A stretch of 64,000 nucleotides of DNA. Source: Xenopus tropicalis. Taxonomy: Eukaryota > Chordata > Amphibia > Anura > Pipidae. The stretch covers positions 27,976,982 through 28,040,981 of the forward strand of contig NC_030681.2 in the NCBI RefSeq assembly GCF_000004195.4. Direction: 5' to 3'. Positions 61,901 to 64,000 of this stretch are shown piece by piece. The position numbers and the translations under genes are program-made. A model generated the notes under the pieces. That model was not told where the DNA came from. It did not search any database and saw only the letters and a program-made list of their open reading frames with translations. Within the stretch, counting starts at the first letter, position 1. Each line of letters opens with the position of its first letter.

Positions 61901-63416
61901 CATTCTTAAACCTCTGGCACGGTCACATCAAAGAATGATTCACTTGGAAGTTATCAGAAAACTATGAAACGATGTGTGGATCATACTAAAGCACGAAGGT
62001 CAAACTACTCACACATCTGTGACTAAGAACAGGAAATATTGCCTTAAAAAAAAAAGATTGGCCAGTCTAGTAAAAAGCCTTTACTCATTACAAAATCCTT
62101 CCCCAGCTTCATTTTACTATTCCCTGGAATGTGTGTTGTGCCATATCTGTCTCCTCATTCACTAAGCGTACATTTCTCTGGCTTCTGGAACAAGAGAAAG
62201 GTTCAGACATTGCAAAGCTCAGACTGCAGCCAGCATCTAGACTTCCCTTAAAGCTCAATTAGCTGCTATGTATTATACATGGACCAGTCAATGATGCATT
62301 CTCCCTAATCCAAGTCAGCTGGCACAGGCTCGCCAACATATAGGTTATGTAATAAACACACTGTTGTAAAACAAGAACACAGCAGGAGACTGTTATTTTC
62401 TCTCTTTAAAAATCAGACGGGTACACTGATATATAAACTCCTTGACAAAATAGAACCACATATTTCTGTTCTGTGTCATGCTTTGGCGTGAGTGTGCAAT
62501 TTGAATTACAAAGAACCAGTGAATAACACAAAAACCCCAAGAGTTCTTTCACTGCACGAGAACCTCACCCCTTTAGTGCCATTACAAGAAAGTTAAAACT
62601 GCACTGTAAGGGAAGGAATAAATTATCAAATAAGCGTTCACATGAGTGGAATTCATATTTTTTATTATATAATTTCATAATGACAACCAATACATGTTTT
62701 TATTAAAGCCCTTACACTTCACTTATAATTTTAGGTATTGTACATGACAATATATATTTAAATAACAAAGCGCTCGAACGAAGGTTTGGTTTTGGTGCAG
62801 CTAAGGAAACTATACCCCCAGAATGAATACTCAACCAACAGACAGTTTATATTATGTTAGGTGACCTATAAGAATCTCGCCAAACTGGAATATATATCAG
62901 TAAATATTGCCCTTTTGCATCCTTCCTCTTGATCCACTATTTAATTTAGTGGGTGCTCCCTCAAAGATCACATGACCAGAAATAATGCAGCTCTAACTGG
63001 AACAGGTAGTAGTGTGGAAGTAAAAGGCAGAACTCGGTCTATAAATTGGCTGATGGGGCCTAGCATGTATGTGTGCCCTTGGTTTGTTTGTGTGCACTGT
63101 GAATCCTATGATCCCAGGGGGCGGCCCTTAATTCTTAAAATGGCAATTTTCTATTTAGGATTATCCAATAGCACATACTACTAAAAAAGTAAATTTTTAT
63201 GAAAATGGTTTATTTAGATGAAGCAGGGTTTTACATATGAGCTTGTTTATGCAATATATTTTTATAGAAACCTACATTGTTTGGGGGTATAGTTTTCCTT
63301 TAAAAAACAGGCAGAAGCTTGATGTATCCGAACAAGAATCACACCTACCTTTTTACATGCCCGCTTACAGACATGTTTATACTCTTTTGCTTTTGATTCC
63401 GAGTGATAACCTGCAC
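14947..63416 (-). CDS. tasp1: taspase 1 (threonine aspartase), internal exons of a gene larger than the window
   Basis: Spliced gene on the minus strand. Exons in coding order: 63349-63416, 60227-60295, 53477-53597, 51833-51917, 49584-49663, 37998-38104, 20368-20487, 14947-15012. Every border has AG before and GT after, and the phases join without a break. The 238 complete residues match human TASP1 about 50-287 with roughly one difference in nine (compared from memory). Taspase 1 is an Ntn-hydrolase of the asparaginase-2 family. It cuts itself before a Thr into alpha and beta subunits, and in the nucleus cleaves KMT2A (MLL) and TFIIA after Asp. Seen here: the GTLDTVGA autocleavage site, the nuclear signal and the Gly-rich beta-subunit start. 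No stop or frameshift is present, so the gene looks functional. The start codon and the C-terminal exons are outside the window or not found. Confidence 0.97.
15615..16140 (+). other. possible LTR or cryptic promoter-like segment
   Basis: A TATA-box-like ctatataagg at 15621 is followed by a lower-AT segment and an AATAAA at about 15960 in tttaataaagtac. This spacing is LTR-like, but I found no paired end motifs, target duplication or second copy, so it may be chance. Confidence 0.2.
16549..16768. repeat. short tandem repeats (about 53 bp x3, then about 31 bp x2)
   Basis: Units begin agcattacc at 16549, 16602 and 16654 with tatagtat and acttattatta in each. Immediately after, two copies of tcatatttccc followed by cttttcatttggtaat. 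Confidence 0.8.
16825..16985. repeat. dispersed repeat, paired with 39352-39498
   Basis: Contains aggcccaaacagtcccccac and caataaatagtgactgtcta; the reverse complement is recognisable at 39352-39498 (gacagtcactatttattggg, tgtttgggcctctg). Confidence 0.65.
17851..18139. mobile_element. hAT-like MITE (tagggatgca family)
   Basis: Starts tagggatgcatggaatg and ends cagtgcattcctga, with internal ggattcggccaag-type inverted segments. Same family as 50696 and 53048. Ends are eroded and no clean 8-bp duplication is visible. Confidence 0.7.
19188..19240. mobile_element. MITE end fragment (289-1065 family)
   Basis: tataggtatgggacccgtta followed by tctgaagacccgtt, the characteristic left end; the rest is missing. 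Confidence 0.6.
19411..19694. mobile_element. palindromic MITE, diverged copy of 11813-12101
   Basis: taagggccgtggcagacggg then gagattagtcgc on the left; ataatctccctatctgtcac on the right. Inner catcccactgg and ccggtgggat inverted segments are shared with the better copy. Confidence 0.75.
19830..20169. mobile_element. hAT-like MITE with 8-bp target duplication
   Basis: Ends TAGTGATGGGCGAAT and ATTCGCTCATCACTA are inverted. Flanks TGCAGAAG (19822-19829) and TGCACAAG (20170-20177) match at 7 of 8 bases, as expected of a hAT insertion. The interior has tandem 23-bp units (catgtcgggttttttttgttgca) around 20005-20060. It lies about 200 bp downstream of the catalytic tasp1 exon. Confidence 0.8.
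20368..20487 (-). CDS. tasp1: tasp1 exon, residues ~226-265 with the autocleavage site and catalytic Thr
   Basis: 120-nt exon, phase 0 at both ends. Acceptor attactccacag, donor GGCCAG then gtgaatac. It starts [20 protein letters not shown], continues through the [18 protein letters not shown] stretch and ends in Gln. The bond cut is between the Asp and Thr of LDTVG; the Thr codon is at 20461-20463 on the plus strand and is human Thr234, the N-terminal nucleophile of the beta subunit. The second Ser of VSSGG is human Ser252. Introns of about 5.4 kb (downstream) and 17.5 kb (upstream) flank it. Confidence 0.97.
20490..22295. other. intron sequence, nothing recognised
   Basis: Upstream side of the catalytic exon's acceptor. 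It has a T-rich run at 20939-20953 and otherwise unremarkable AT-rich sequence. Confidence 0.4.
22300..22510. repeat. GC-rich dispersed repeat fragment
   Basis: Includes an 11-base C run near 22430 and tgccctaggcaggtgcca followed by ctacccctagttctggcc. A related segment with a long G run lies at 52556-52790. Confidence 0.5.
22645..23215 (-). pseudogene. degenerate Tc1/mariner transposase fragment
   Basis: Minus-strand reading gives [17 protein letters not shown], then [17 protein letters not shown] and [10 protein letters not shown], the middle and catalytic part of a Tc1 transposase. Upstream, stop-containing remnants match the [10 protein letters not shown] region. The third catalytic residue (Glu) and both terminal inverted repeats are missing. 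It is the oldest-looking of the three Tc1 copies here. Confidence 0.85.
23577..25037 (-). pseudogene. Tc1 transposase, DD34E, interrupted by a MITE
   Basis: Starts [19 protein letters not shown] (ATG at 25037). Paired-like HTH DNA-binding N terminus, a GRPR-like motif ([10 protein letters not shown]), then the catalytic core: first Asp in LWSDETK, second in [10 protein letters not shown]. The frame is broken after KKKHIK by the T2 MITE at 23809-24250 and resumes in the same frame at 23808 with the [16 protein letters not shown] segment holding the Glu, ending near STKY. Ignoring the insertion it is about 340 codons with no other stop, full length for the family, and the second Asp and Glu are 34 residues apart. 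As it stands, the protein ends 10 residues after the insertion and lacks the Glu, so it is inactive. Confidence 0.93.
23809..24250. mobile_element. T2-type MITE nested in the Tc1 transposase
   Basis: TTAAAGGAACAGTAACAC at the left and GTGTTACTGTTCCTTTAA at the right, with TTAA (23809-23812, 24247-24250) as target duplication. The inside has about 49-bp inverted arms (gcagccatttaaattgaaaa; ggcacaggttac). A second copy lies at 28318-28724. Confidence 0.95.
25490..25578 (+). pseudogene. LINE (CR1/L2-like) reverse transcriptase fragment, first part
   Basis: Plus-strand reading gives [20 protein letters not shown], the conserved reverse-transcriptase motif usually seen as SGVPQGSVLGPLLF. It is cut off by the DNA element at 25579 and the LINE resumes at 26579. 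Confidence 0.8.
25579..26578. mobile_element. 1-kb DNA element with 28-bp inverted ends, nested in the LINE
   Basis: Left end TACCGTATATACTCGAATAT and its inverted copy at the right match at 27 of 28 bases. Internal copies of actcgagtataagcc lie near each end (about 25646, 26500). The interior includes a T2-like end (ttaaagtgatactgacacc at 26003) and a hairpin of gcaggcaggc and gcctgcctgc around 26250. No transposase is seen, so it is non-autonomous. I do not assign a superfamily. Confidence 0.85.
26579..27115 (+). pseudogene. LINE (CR1/L2-like) fragment, continuation
   Basis: Readings with frameshifts resemble the end of a LINE reverse transcriptase: [17 protein letters not shown] and KYKVLQ, then later [10 protein letters not shown], the counterpart of the common LEY-QFW-P motif. 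Fragmented by stops. Confidence 0.7.
27290..27437. mobile_element. half T2-type MITE (same subfamily as 12470)
   Basis: Right end ctttagttctcctttaa with TTAA; inward it matches the inverted 12470 copy (ctatggttgcctttggctgt). The other end is missing. Confidence 0.7.
27470..27656 (+). repeat. LINE 3' remnant
   Basis: gaaaagaggagatatgataa and ggttggatttgatggacatg followed by tttcaatctatgttactat match the last part of the LINE family also seen at 36387-36840 and 56060-57120. Confidence 0.65.
28318..28724. mobile_element. second copy of the T2 MITE found inside the Tc1 element
   Basis: Shares tgttgccctgcaac, ggcacaggttag, tagaatacaatgggaatctg and gtaacctgtgccttttctcc with 23809-24250. Left end is worn; right end reads ggtgttactgtatgtttaa. 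Confidence 0.8.
28725..30479. other. intron sequence, nothing recognised
   Basis: No exon, named repeat or supported frame seen. Confidence 0.4.
30480..30945. repeat. dispersed repeat, paired with 52905-53450
   Basis: Shares agccatgaatatcctgtaaa, a tgatgtcatc segment, and gggactcctcagttatatat with the second copy. Contains inverted segments aataaagtagcccattgtaa and ttacaataggggtactttat about 130 bp apart. An extra segment from 30505 (gcagggctgtccaactgg) to about 30660 is absent from the other copy. Confidence 0.7.
30991..33470. other. intron sequence, one hAT-like end only
   Basis: About 32845-32872 (ccaaatcttggatttggtgc followed by acccctat) resembles an end of the tagggatgca family. Otherwise nothing recognised. 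Confidence 0.4.
33477..35098 (-). mobile_element. second Tc1/mariner element with ~210-bp inverted ends
   Basis: Outer arms share actatttgcccccttcctga and tgcattttgtgtt, and inner gccctgtgtgaaaaagt, in inverted order. The right end CACCACTG is followed by TA (35099-35100); the left terminus is altered (cactgtttatataaaac). A different Tc1 family from 23351. Confidence 0.92.
33696..34706 (-). pseudogene. Tc1 transposase, DD34E, with one internal stop codon
   Basis: ATG at 34706: [21 protein letters not shown]-terminal [13 protein letters not shown] motif, first Asp in LWTDETK, second in [10 protein letters not shown], Glu in LNPIEMLW; second Asp and Glu 34 residues apart. A single TAA at 34245-34247 follows DETKV, where most relatives have Glu. 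The frame continues downstream without a shift to PTSY and a stop at 33696. 336 codons in all, full length for the family. The single lesion suggests recent death, though other missense changes cannot be excluded. Confidence 0.93.
35099..35955. other. intron sequence, nothing recognised
   Basis: No exon or named repeat seen. T-rich run at 35750-35762. Confidence 0.4.
35956..36088 (+). pseudogene. LINE (CR1/L2-like) reverse transcriptase C-terminal fragment
   Basis: Plus-strand reading includes [19 protein letters not shown] and [17 protein letters not shown], the usual DLGV-DN-L segment near the end of this LINE's ORF2. It ends where a T2 MITE begins. Confidence 0.75.
36089..36386. mobile_element. 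T2-type MITE inside a LINE copy
   Basis: Right end tggcgttagtatctctttaa fits the inverted TTAAAGRGATACTAACRCC-type end; the interior (acctaaaggtcatattga, tgaaagttcc) matches the T2-like end at 26003. The left terminus is worn. It abuts ttaagaaggatattaatgag of the LINE. Confidence 0.7.
36387..36840 (+). pseudogene. LINE copy, continuation to 3' end
   Basis: Begins gaaggatattaatgagctgg, encoding a stop-broken form of [11 protein letters not shown]; then tatgaggaaagac, ttttctttagagaaaaggca (LFSLEKR-type) and a tail with gaactcaatagac. Opposite orientation to 56060-57120. Confidence 0.75.
37709..37794. repeat. short imperfect hairpin
   Basis: ctgaggccacacatacaggg followed by caggt pairs with acctgccctgtttatgtggc followed by cacagg across a 30-base spacer. 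Probably a small MITE. Confidence 0.65.
37998..38104 (-). CDS. tasp1: tasp1 exon, residues ~190-225, bipartite nuclear localisation signal
   Basis: 107-nt exon: two bases finishing a split Lys codon, then 35 codons ending SSEK in phase 0. The acceptor follows a good pyrimidine tract (tttctgttcctgcaag); the donor is GAAAAG then gttggtgg. The product has two basic clusters, KRNKRK and KKRR, 14 residues apart, matching the known bipartite nuclear signal of human TASP1 (about 197-220). It lies in the flexible loop before the autocleavage site. Six differences from human. Confidence 0.95.
38326..38643. mobile_element. MITE of the 'cgactttttcg' family, short form
   Basis: Ends gggcagatttactaattcac and gtggattagtaaatctcccc are inverted. 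The body is made of repeated ttgcgactttttcgtcg-like words. It lacks the central segment seen in the copies at 54996 and 58297. It lies about 220 bp upstream of the tasp1 NLS exon acceptor. Confidence 0.8.
38645..39350. other. intron sequence, purine-rich
   Basis: From about 38815 to 39130 the plus strand is rich in A and G. No gene or named repeat. Confidence 0.4.
39352..39498. repeat. dispersed repeat, reverse copy of 16825-16985
   Basis: gacagtcactatttattggg and gctgtttgggcctctg match the inverted 16825 copy. Confidence 0.6.
39499..40850. other. intron sequence, nothing recognised
   Basis: No supported feature. Confidence 0.4.
40852..40953. repeat. hAT-like end fragment, then A-run and (AT)n microsatellite
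   Basis: ggattctgtgcatccctagt at about 40869-40888 is an end of the tagggatgca family. An A run at 40900-40919 leads into about 16 AT units up to 40952. Confidence 0.75.
41612..41745. repeat. two-unit tandem repeat, ~54 bp
   Basis: gcactccatta followed by ccagatatgccagtaa and tgcaaaaatgg occurs at 41623 and 41677; a shorter echo (acattaaccccag, acattaaccctag) follows. Confidence 0.7.
42572..42620. mobile_element. possible T2-type MITE end
   Basis: tttaaggggacactatacca resembles T2 ends. No matching right end was identified. Confidence 0.4.
42990..43445. mobile_element. T2-type MITE
   Basis: Left end taaaggagagggaaagg, right end ctttccttctcctttaa with TTAA. Shares aatacagccataagcactca and gaagccctgcactgagt with the partial copy at 55645-56030. 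Carries a C/T-rich stretch at 43120-43190. Confidence 0.85.
43446..44168. other. intron sequence; long chance frame
   Basis: A 167-codon minus-strand frame (43490-43993) is the longest non-transposase frame in the window, but it shows no family, signal or splice support. Confidence 0.4.
44177..44376. mobile_element. 200-bp hAT-type MITE with perfect 8-bp duplication
   Basis: Ends CAGGGGTGGGCAAACT and AGTTTGCCCACCCCTG are perfect inverted repeats. The flanks CTCTAAAC (44169-44176) and CTCTAAAC (44377-44384) are identical. The interior is GC-rich (cgggccggaccgggcc). Confidence 0.92.
44394..44685. mobile_element. MITE with tagggttgccacct ends
   Basis: TAGGGTTGCCACCT and AGGTGGCAACCCTA are perfect inverted repeats. 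Flanks tttccaac and tttacgac agree at 6 of 8, so a worn hAT-type duplication is likely. It sits 17 bp from the previous MITE. Confidence 0.8.
45480..45578. mobile_element. end fragment of the tagtgatgggcga hAT-like family
   Basis: Contains ggcaaattatttcgcccatcact near 45555-45577, the inverted end found at 19830. The other end was not found. Confidence 0.45.
45672..46088. mobile_element. T2-type MITE, worn left end
   Basis: Right end cttttcttttcctttaa with TTAA. Paired inner segments aagcaccccccccagtgact and tggcacccccagtgattta; ctggtgcagttttctgctta followed by caggagcaccggcctggggta as in 52053 and 56629. Confidence 0.75.
46089..47339. other. intron sequence, nothing recognised
   Basis: No supported feature. 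Confidence 0.4.
47340..47886. mobile_element. degraded 'gccatacacggg' MITE carrying a nested hAT MITE
   Basis: ttaaggtggccatattgggg on the left and gtgtatagccatcttta on the right match the ends of 5571-5940; inner gatatctggcctaaaactgg and gaccattgcc-like segments also match. Split by the element at 47577. Confidence 0.7.
47577..47826. mobile_element. hAT-like MITE nested in an older MITE
   Basis: Starts CAGTGTGAGACTGGCCC and ends inverted, cccagcctaacactg. Flanks GATCTGCT (47569-47576) and GATCCGCT (47827-47834) match at 7 of 8. Confidence 0.8.
47887..49583. other. intron sequence, nothing recognised
   Basis: No supported feature before the tasp1 exon at 49584. Confidence 0.4.
49584..49663 (-). 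CDS. tasp1: tasp1 exon, residues ~164-189
   Basis: 80-nt exon: one base completing Cys163, 26 codons, then one base of a split Lys codon. Acceptor tctgtatgcag, donor ACAA then gtaagtatg. The product starts [20 protein letters not shown] and ends QDIMAT. It is the most diverged exon from human (about seven differences, mostly conservative), in a region just before the linker that carries the nuclear signal. Confidence 0.94.
49985..50235. mobile_element. degraded 'gccatacacggg' family fragment
   Basis: cctggcctatatatatcttg, cccatgcacgggcagaaaag and ctgcattgggccagctata resemble parts of the 5571 copy. Left end unclear. Confidence 0.5.
50696..51018. mobile_element. hAT MITE (tagggatgca family) with perfect 8-bp duplication
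   Basis: Ends TAGGGATGCACC and GTGCATCCCTA. Flanks GTTAAAAT (50688-50695) and GTTAAAAT (51019-51026) are identical, which supports a hAT origin for the whole family. An internal tandem pair of about 43 bp (tagcatatgctarttaggta) lies at 50788-50860. Confidence 0.92.
51833..51917 (-). CDS. tasp1: tasp1 exon, residues ~136-162
   Basis: 85-nt exon. Its first two bases finish the split Gly codon; 27 codons follow ([20 protein letters not shown] then SAGRIPP), and the last two bases start a split Cys codon completed by the next exon. Acceptor ttcttgttaaag, donor CCTTG then gtaatacc. The splice phase is essential: unspliced reading would give Trp in place of Cys163. Confidence 0.95.
52053..52449. 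mobile_element. T2-type MITE, long palindrome
   Basis: TTAAAGGAGAAGGAAAGGCT and AGCCTTTCCTTCTCCTTTAA with TTAA on both sides. Arms continue with aagtcacttgggggtgcc and its complement, then ctggtgcc and gcgctcgcta inverted segments; nearly the whole 397 bp can fold. Its left TTAA is 136 bp upstream of the tasp1 exon acceptor at 51917. Confidence 0.93.
52556..52790. repeat. GC-rich dispersed repeat fragment with G run
   Basis: gtgggcaccctaggtgaatc, an 18-base G run at about 52705-52722, then ccaacccctagtttcaggcc. Related to 22300-22510. Confidence 0.5.
52905..53450. repeat. dispersed repeat paired with 30480-30945, split by a hAT MITE
   Basis: agagccatgaatatcctgta, then tgcttgctgatgttgtcat; after the nested element at 53048-53308, agagtcccatgacc and gggaactcctcggtgactta followed by ggggtacattattcactata. 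Confidence 0.7.
53048..53308. mobile_element. hAT MITE (tagggatgca family), nested
   Basis: Ends TAGGGATGCACCAAAT and GGTGCATCCCTA. The flanking duplication is blurred (atttgaag, attttaga). It lies within the 52905 repeat and about 170 bp downstream of a tasp1 exon. Confidence 0.85.
53477..53597 (-). CDS. tasp1: tasp1 exon, residues ~95-134 with conserved Asn100
   Basis: 121-nt exon: 40 codons plus the first base of a Gly codon. Acceptor tgttttcacag, donor AGCG then gtacgaat. It starts [17 protein letters not shown] and includes [20 protein letters not shown]. The Asn of PFTN is human Asn100, one of the conserved active-site residues. Three conservative or surface differences from human (Glu to Lys, Asn to Ser, Ala to Ser). 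Confidence 0.96.
53600..54994. other. intron sequence, nothing recognised
   Basis: No supported feature upstream of the tasp1 acceptor at 53597. Confidence 0.4.
54996..55471. mobile_element. MITE of the 'cgactttttcg' family, one central unit
   Basis: Ends ctgggggctgatttactaat and gttagtaaatgggccccctg are inverted. The body has repeated gcgactttttcg words. The central segment at about 55253-55305 (cttgggccaggttggagctg, cattgagtcctatgga) is one copy of the 52-bp unit that forms the array at 58524. Confidence 0.85.
55645..56030. mobile_element. partial T2-type MITE
   Basis: Left end TTAAAGGAGAAGGAAAGG followed by aatacagccataagcactca, as in 42990-43445. The right inverted end is absent. Confidence 0.75.
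56060..57120 (-). pseudogene. LINE (CR1/L2-like) ORF2 C-terminal remnant, split by a T2 MITE
   Basis: Minus-strand reading gives [20 protein letters not shown] and then [35 protein letters not shown], the usual C-terminal block of CR1-type reverse transcriptases (LEKRRLRGD..ITLYKY, FFTVR..WNALP, FKRGLD). Frames are broken. The LINE is interrupted at a TTAA by the MITE at 56629-57050 and continues to about 57120. Confidence 0.85.
56629..57050. mobile_element. T2-type MITE nested in the LINE, long palindrome
   Basis: TTAAAGGGGAAGGAAAGGCA and the inverted CTTTCTTTTTCCTTTAA end; TTAA at 56629-56632 and 57047-57050. Same subfamily as 52053 (gtcacttgggggtgcc; ggctggtgc with accagcccgggg). The centre pairs cgaaaaagccgac against gtcggctttt-like sequence. 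Confidence 0.93.
57121..58296. other. intron sequence, nothing recognised
   Basis: Several frames of 60-100 codons occur; none has a recognisable family. Confidence 0.4.
58297..59545. mobile_element. MITE of the 'cgactttttcg' family with expanded core
   Basis: Ends gggggctgatttactaatcc and ggattagtaaatcagccccc are perfect inverted repeats over 20 bp. Flanking arms repeat gcgactttttcg words. The core is a 15-unit tandem array. Orientation is opposite to the 54996 copy. Confidence 0.92.
58524..59303. repeat. 52-bp minisatellite, 15 units
   Basis: Units starting tctcccataggg occur every 52 bp from 58576 to 59252 (14 units), preceded by one diverged unit from 58524; total 780 bp. Consensus words: caatggcactctgcagctcc and aacccggcccaaggaaag. 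Units differ by single substitutions, for example ctctaacccg for ctccaacccg and acctgg for acccgg. Confidence 0.97.
59948..60077 (-). repeat. SINE-like repeat fragment
   Basis: ataactttatttataaagcg, gtacgcagcgctgtacaatc and attacacacagggaggacaa, near-identical to 12659-12790. Ends at the same (AT)n stretch. Confidence 0.8.
60227..60295 (-). CDS. tasp1: tasp1 exon, residues ~72-94
   Basis: 69-nt exon, phase 0 at both ends, 23 codons: [20 protein letters not shown] followed by ELE. Acceptor ttcttaaacag, donor GAG then gtatgtgc. The only change I see from human is Asp for Ala near residue 80. This is a helical part of the alpha subunit. The open frame reads on into the intron at both ends, but the splice signals and homology set the exon limits. 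Confidence 0.96.
60560..61030. mobile_element. degraded MITE of the 289-1065 family
   Basis: ggtatgggatataggctgta near the left, ttaattatatgttggttgag and gagctttctggataatgggc near the right; the ends are worn. Confidence 0.6.
61517..61690. repeat. dispersed repeat with tatagcgccgacatat core
   Basis: ttatatagcgccgacatata followed by ctgcagcactttacagag resembles the gcgctttataaataa SINE-like group. No clear ends. Confidence 0.5.
61691..62800. other. intron sequence, nothing recognised
   Basis: No supported feature. Confidence 0.4.
62801..63304. mobile_element. T2-type MITE next to a tasp1 exon
   Basis: Left aaggaaactatacccccaga and right gggggtatagttttccttta are inverted; the right TTAA is present, the left is mutated. 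The right end is 45 bp from the donor side of the exon at 63349-63416. Confidence 0.8.
63349..63416 (-). CDS. tasp1: tasp1 exon, residues ~50-71 (alpha subunit start)
   Basis: 68-nt exon. Acceptor ctcatttag before GTGCAGG, donor AAAAAG then gtaggtg. It begins with the last two bases of a Gly codon (human Gly49, in the substrate pocket) and ends in phase 0. The product begins [16 protein letters not shown] and has one difference from human as I recall it (KK for QK at the end). The preceding exon, carrying the N terminus, is not present up to 64000. Confidence 0.95.
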
Positions 63417-64000
63417 CTAAATGAGAGGGAAACAAATAATTTACAGCAAAAGCTTATGCAGGTTGCTATGAAATGCCACTGTTCTACCAAGGATAATCTT
63501 TATGCACAGAACTCATGCAGAATAATGTTCATTTGCAAAGCTTGTGTGTCCCCAAAGGTACTTTCCAACCTATCAGTGACTCCTCTGAGGCTAATACACT
63601 GCCACTTGCATAATAACAGCAATAATAAGCAATGTATTCAAGTGGCCTATAGTGTCTGAAGAAGCCCTAATTTACACTTAATCAAAAAAGAGGATCCCCA
63701 ATGGCCAGTCAAACAGGGCCAAAGTAATTGGGGGACAGCCCCCAGATTAAAGAGCAAATCAAACAATTTACCAAATGTATCCCAAACTTAACAAGAAATT
63801 AAAAAGTTCAAAAGGAAAAAATCTAATTTTTATTTGAAAATCCTTATTAAAAACATTCAAACCCCAAAACACGTGGCCTTGCGCGTTTCGTACCCCAACA
63901 GTACTTAGTCATAAGTACCGCACGAAAACGAAACGTGTAAGGAAAAGACGAGTGACCAGTCGCTGGAATTTGCTTTATAAAAATCTCAGCGACTAAATCT
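63417..64000. other. intron sequence; repeat-like tail at 63840
   Basis: No tasp1 5' exon is seen. From about 63850, cgcgtttcgtaccccaacag and ccgcacgaaaacgaaacgtg look like part of a dispersed repeat that runs out of the window. Confidence 0.4.

Overview
The window is frog DNA, almost certainly Xenopus (X. tropicalis or X. laevis; I cannot tell which). It is AT-rich, intron-dominated vertebrate sequence with eight short spliced exons of one conserved gene, embedded in dispersed repeats typical of Xenopus: many T2-type MITEs (ends TTAAAGGRR, TTAA target duplications), hAT-type MITEs with 8-bp target duplications, Tc1/mariner elements and CR1/L2-like LINE remnants. I see no prokaryotic, viral or organellar genes, no tRNA or rRNA genes and no CRISPR array.

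The only host gene is tasp1 (taspase 1, a threonine aspartase) on the minus strand. Eight internal coding exons run from 63416 down to 14947. All have AG/GT splice borders and their phases join without a break, giving residues equivalent to about 49-287 of the 420-residue human enzyme. They hold the bipartite nuclear localisation signal and the Asp-Thr autocleavage site with the catalytic Thr. The first exon or exons lie beyond 64000, and the last three or so lie below 14947, probably outside the window.

Layout: 1-14900, downstream intron sequence with a MITE holding a 113-bp tandem array, other MITEs, a perfect 47-bp-arm hairpin and a nested T2 element. 14947-20487, the exons for the start of the beta subunit and the catalytic Thr. 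20488-37997, a 17.5-kb intron with three Tc1 elements (one split by a T2 MITE), a LINE split by a 1-kb DNA element, and a second LINE copy. 37998-49663, the NLS exon, an 11.5-kb intron with hAT MITEs, and the next exon. 49584-53597, a tighter cluster of three exons. 53598-63416, two introns with a third LINE copy and a MITE whose core is a 15-copy, 52-bp minisatellite.

The repeats do not work with the gene; they record the history of its introns. The most informative parts are the nested insertions, which give relative ages, and the tandem expansions inside MITEs. I found no convincing new protein-coding system.
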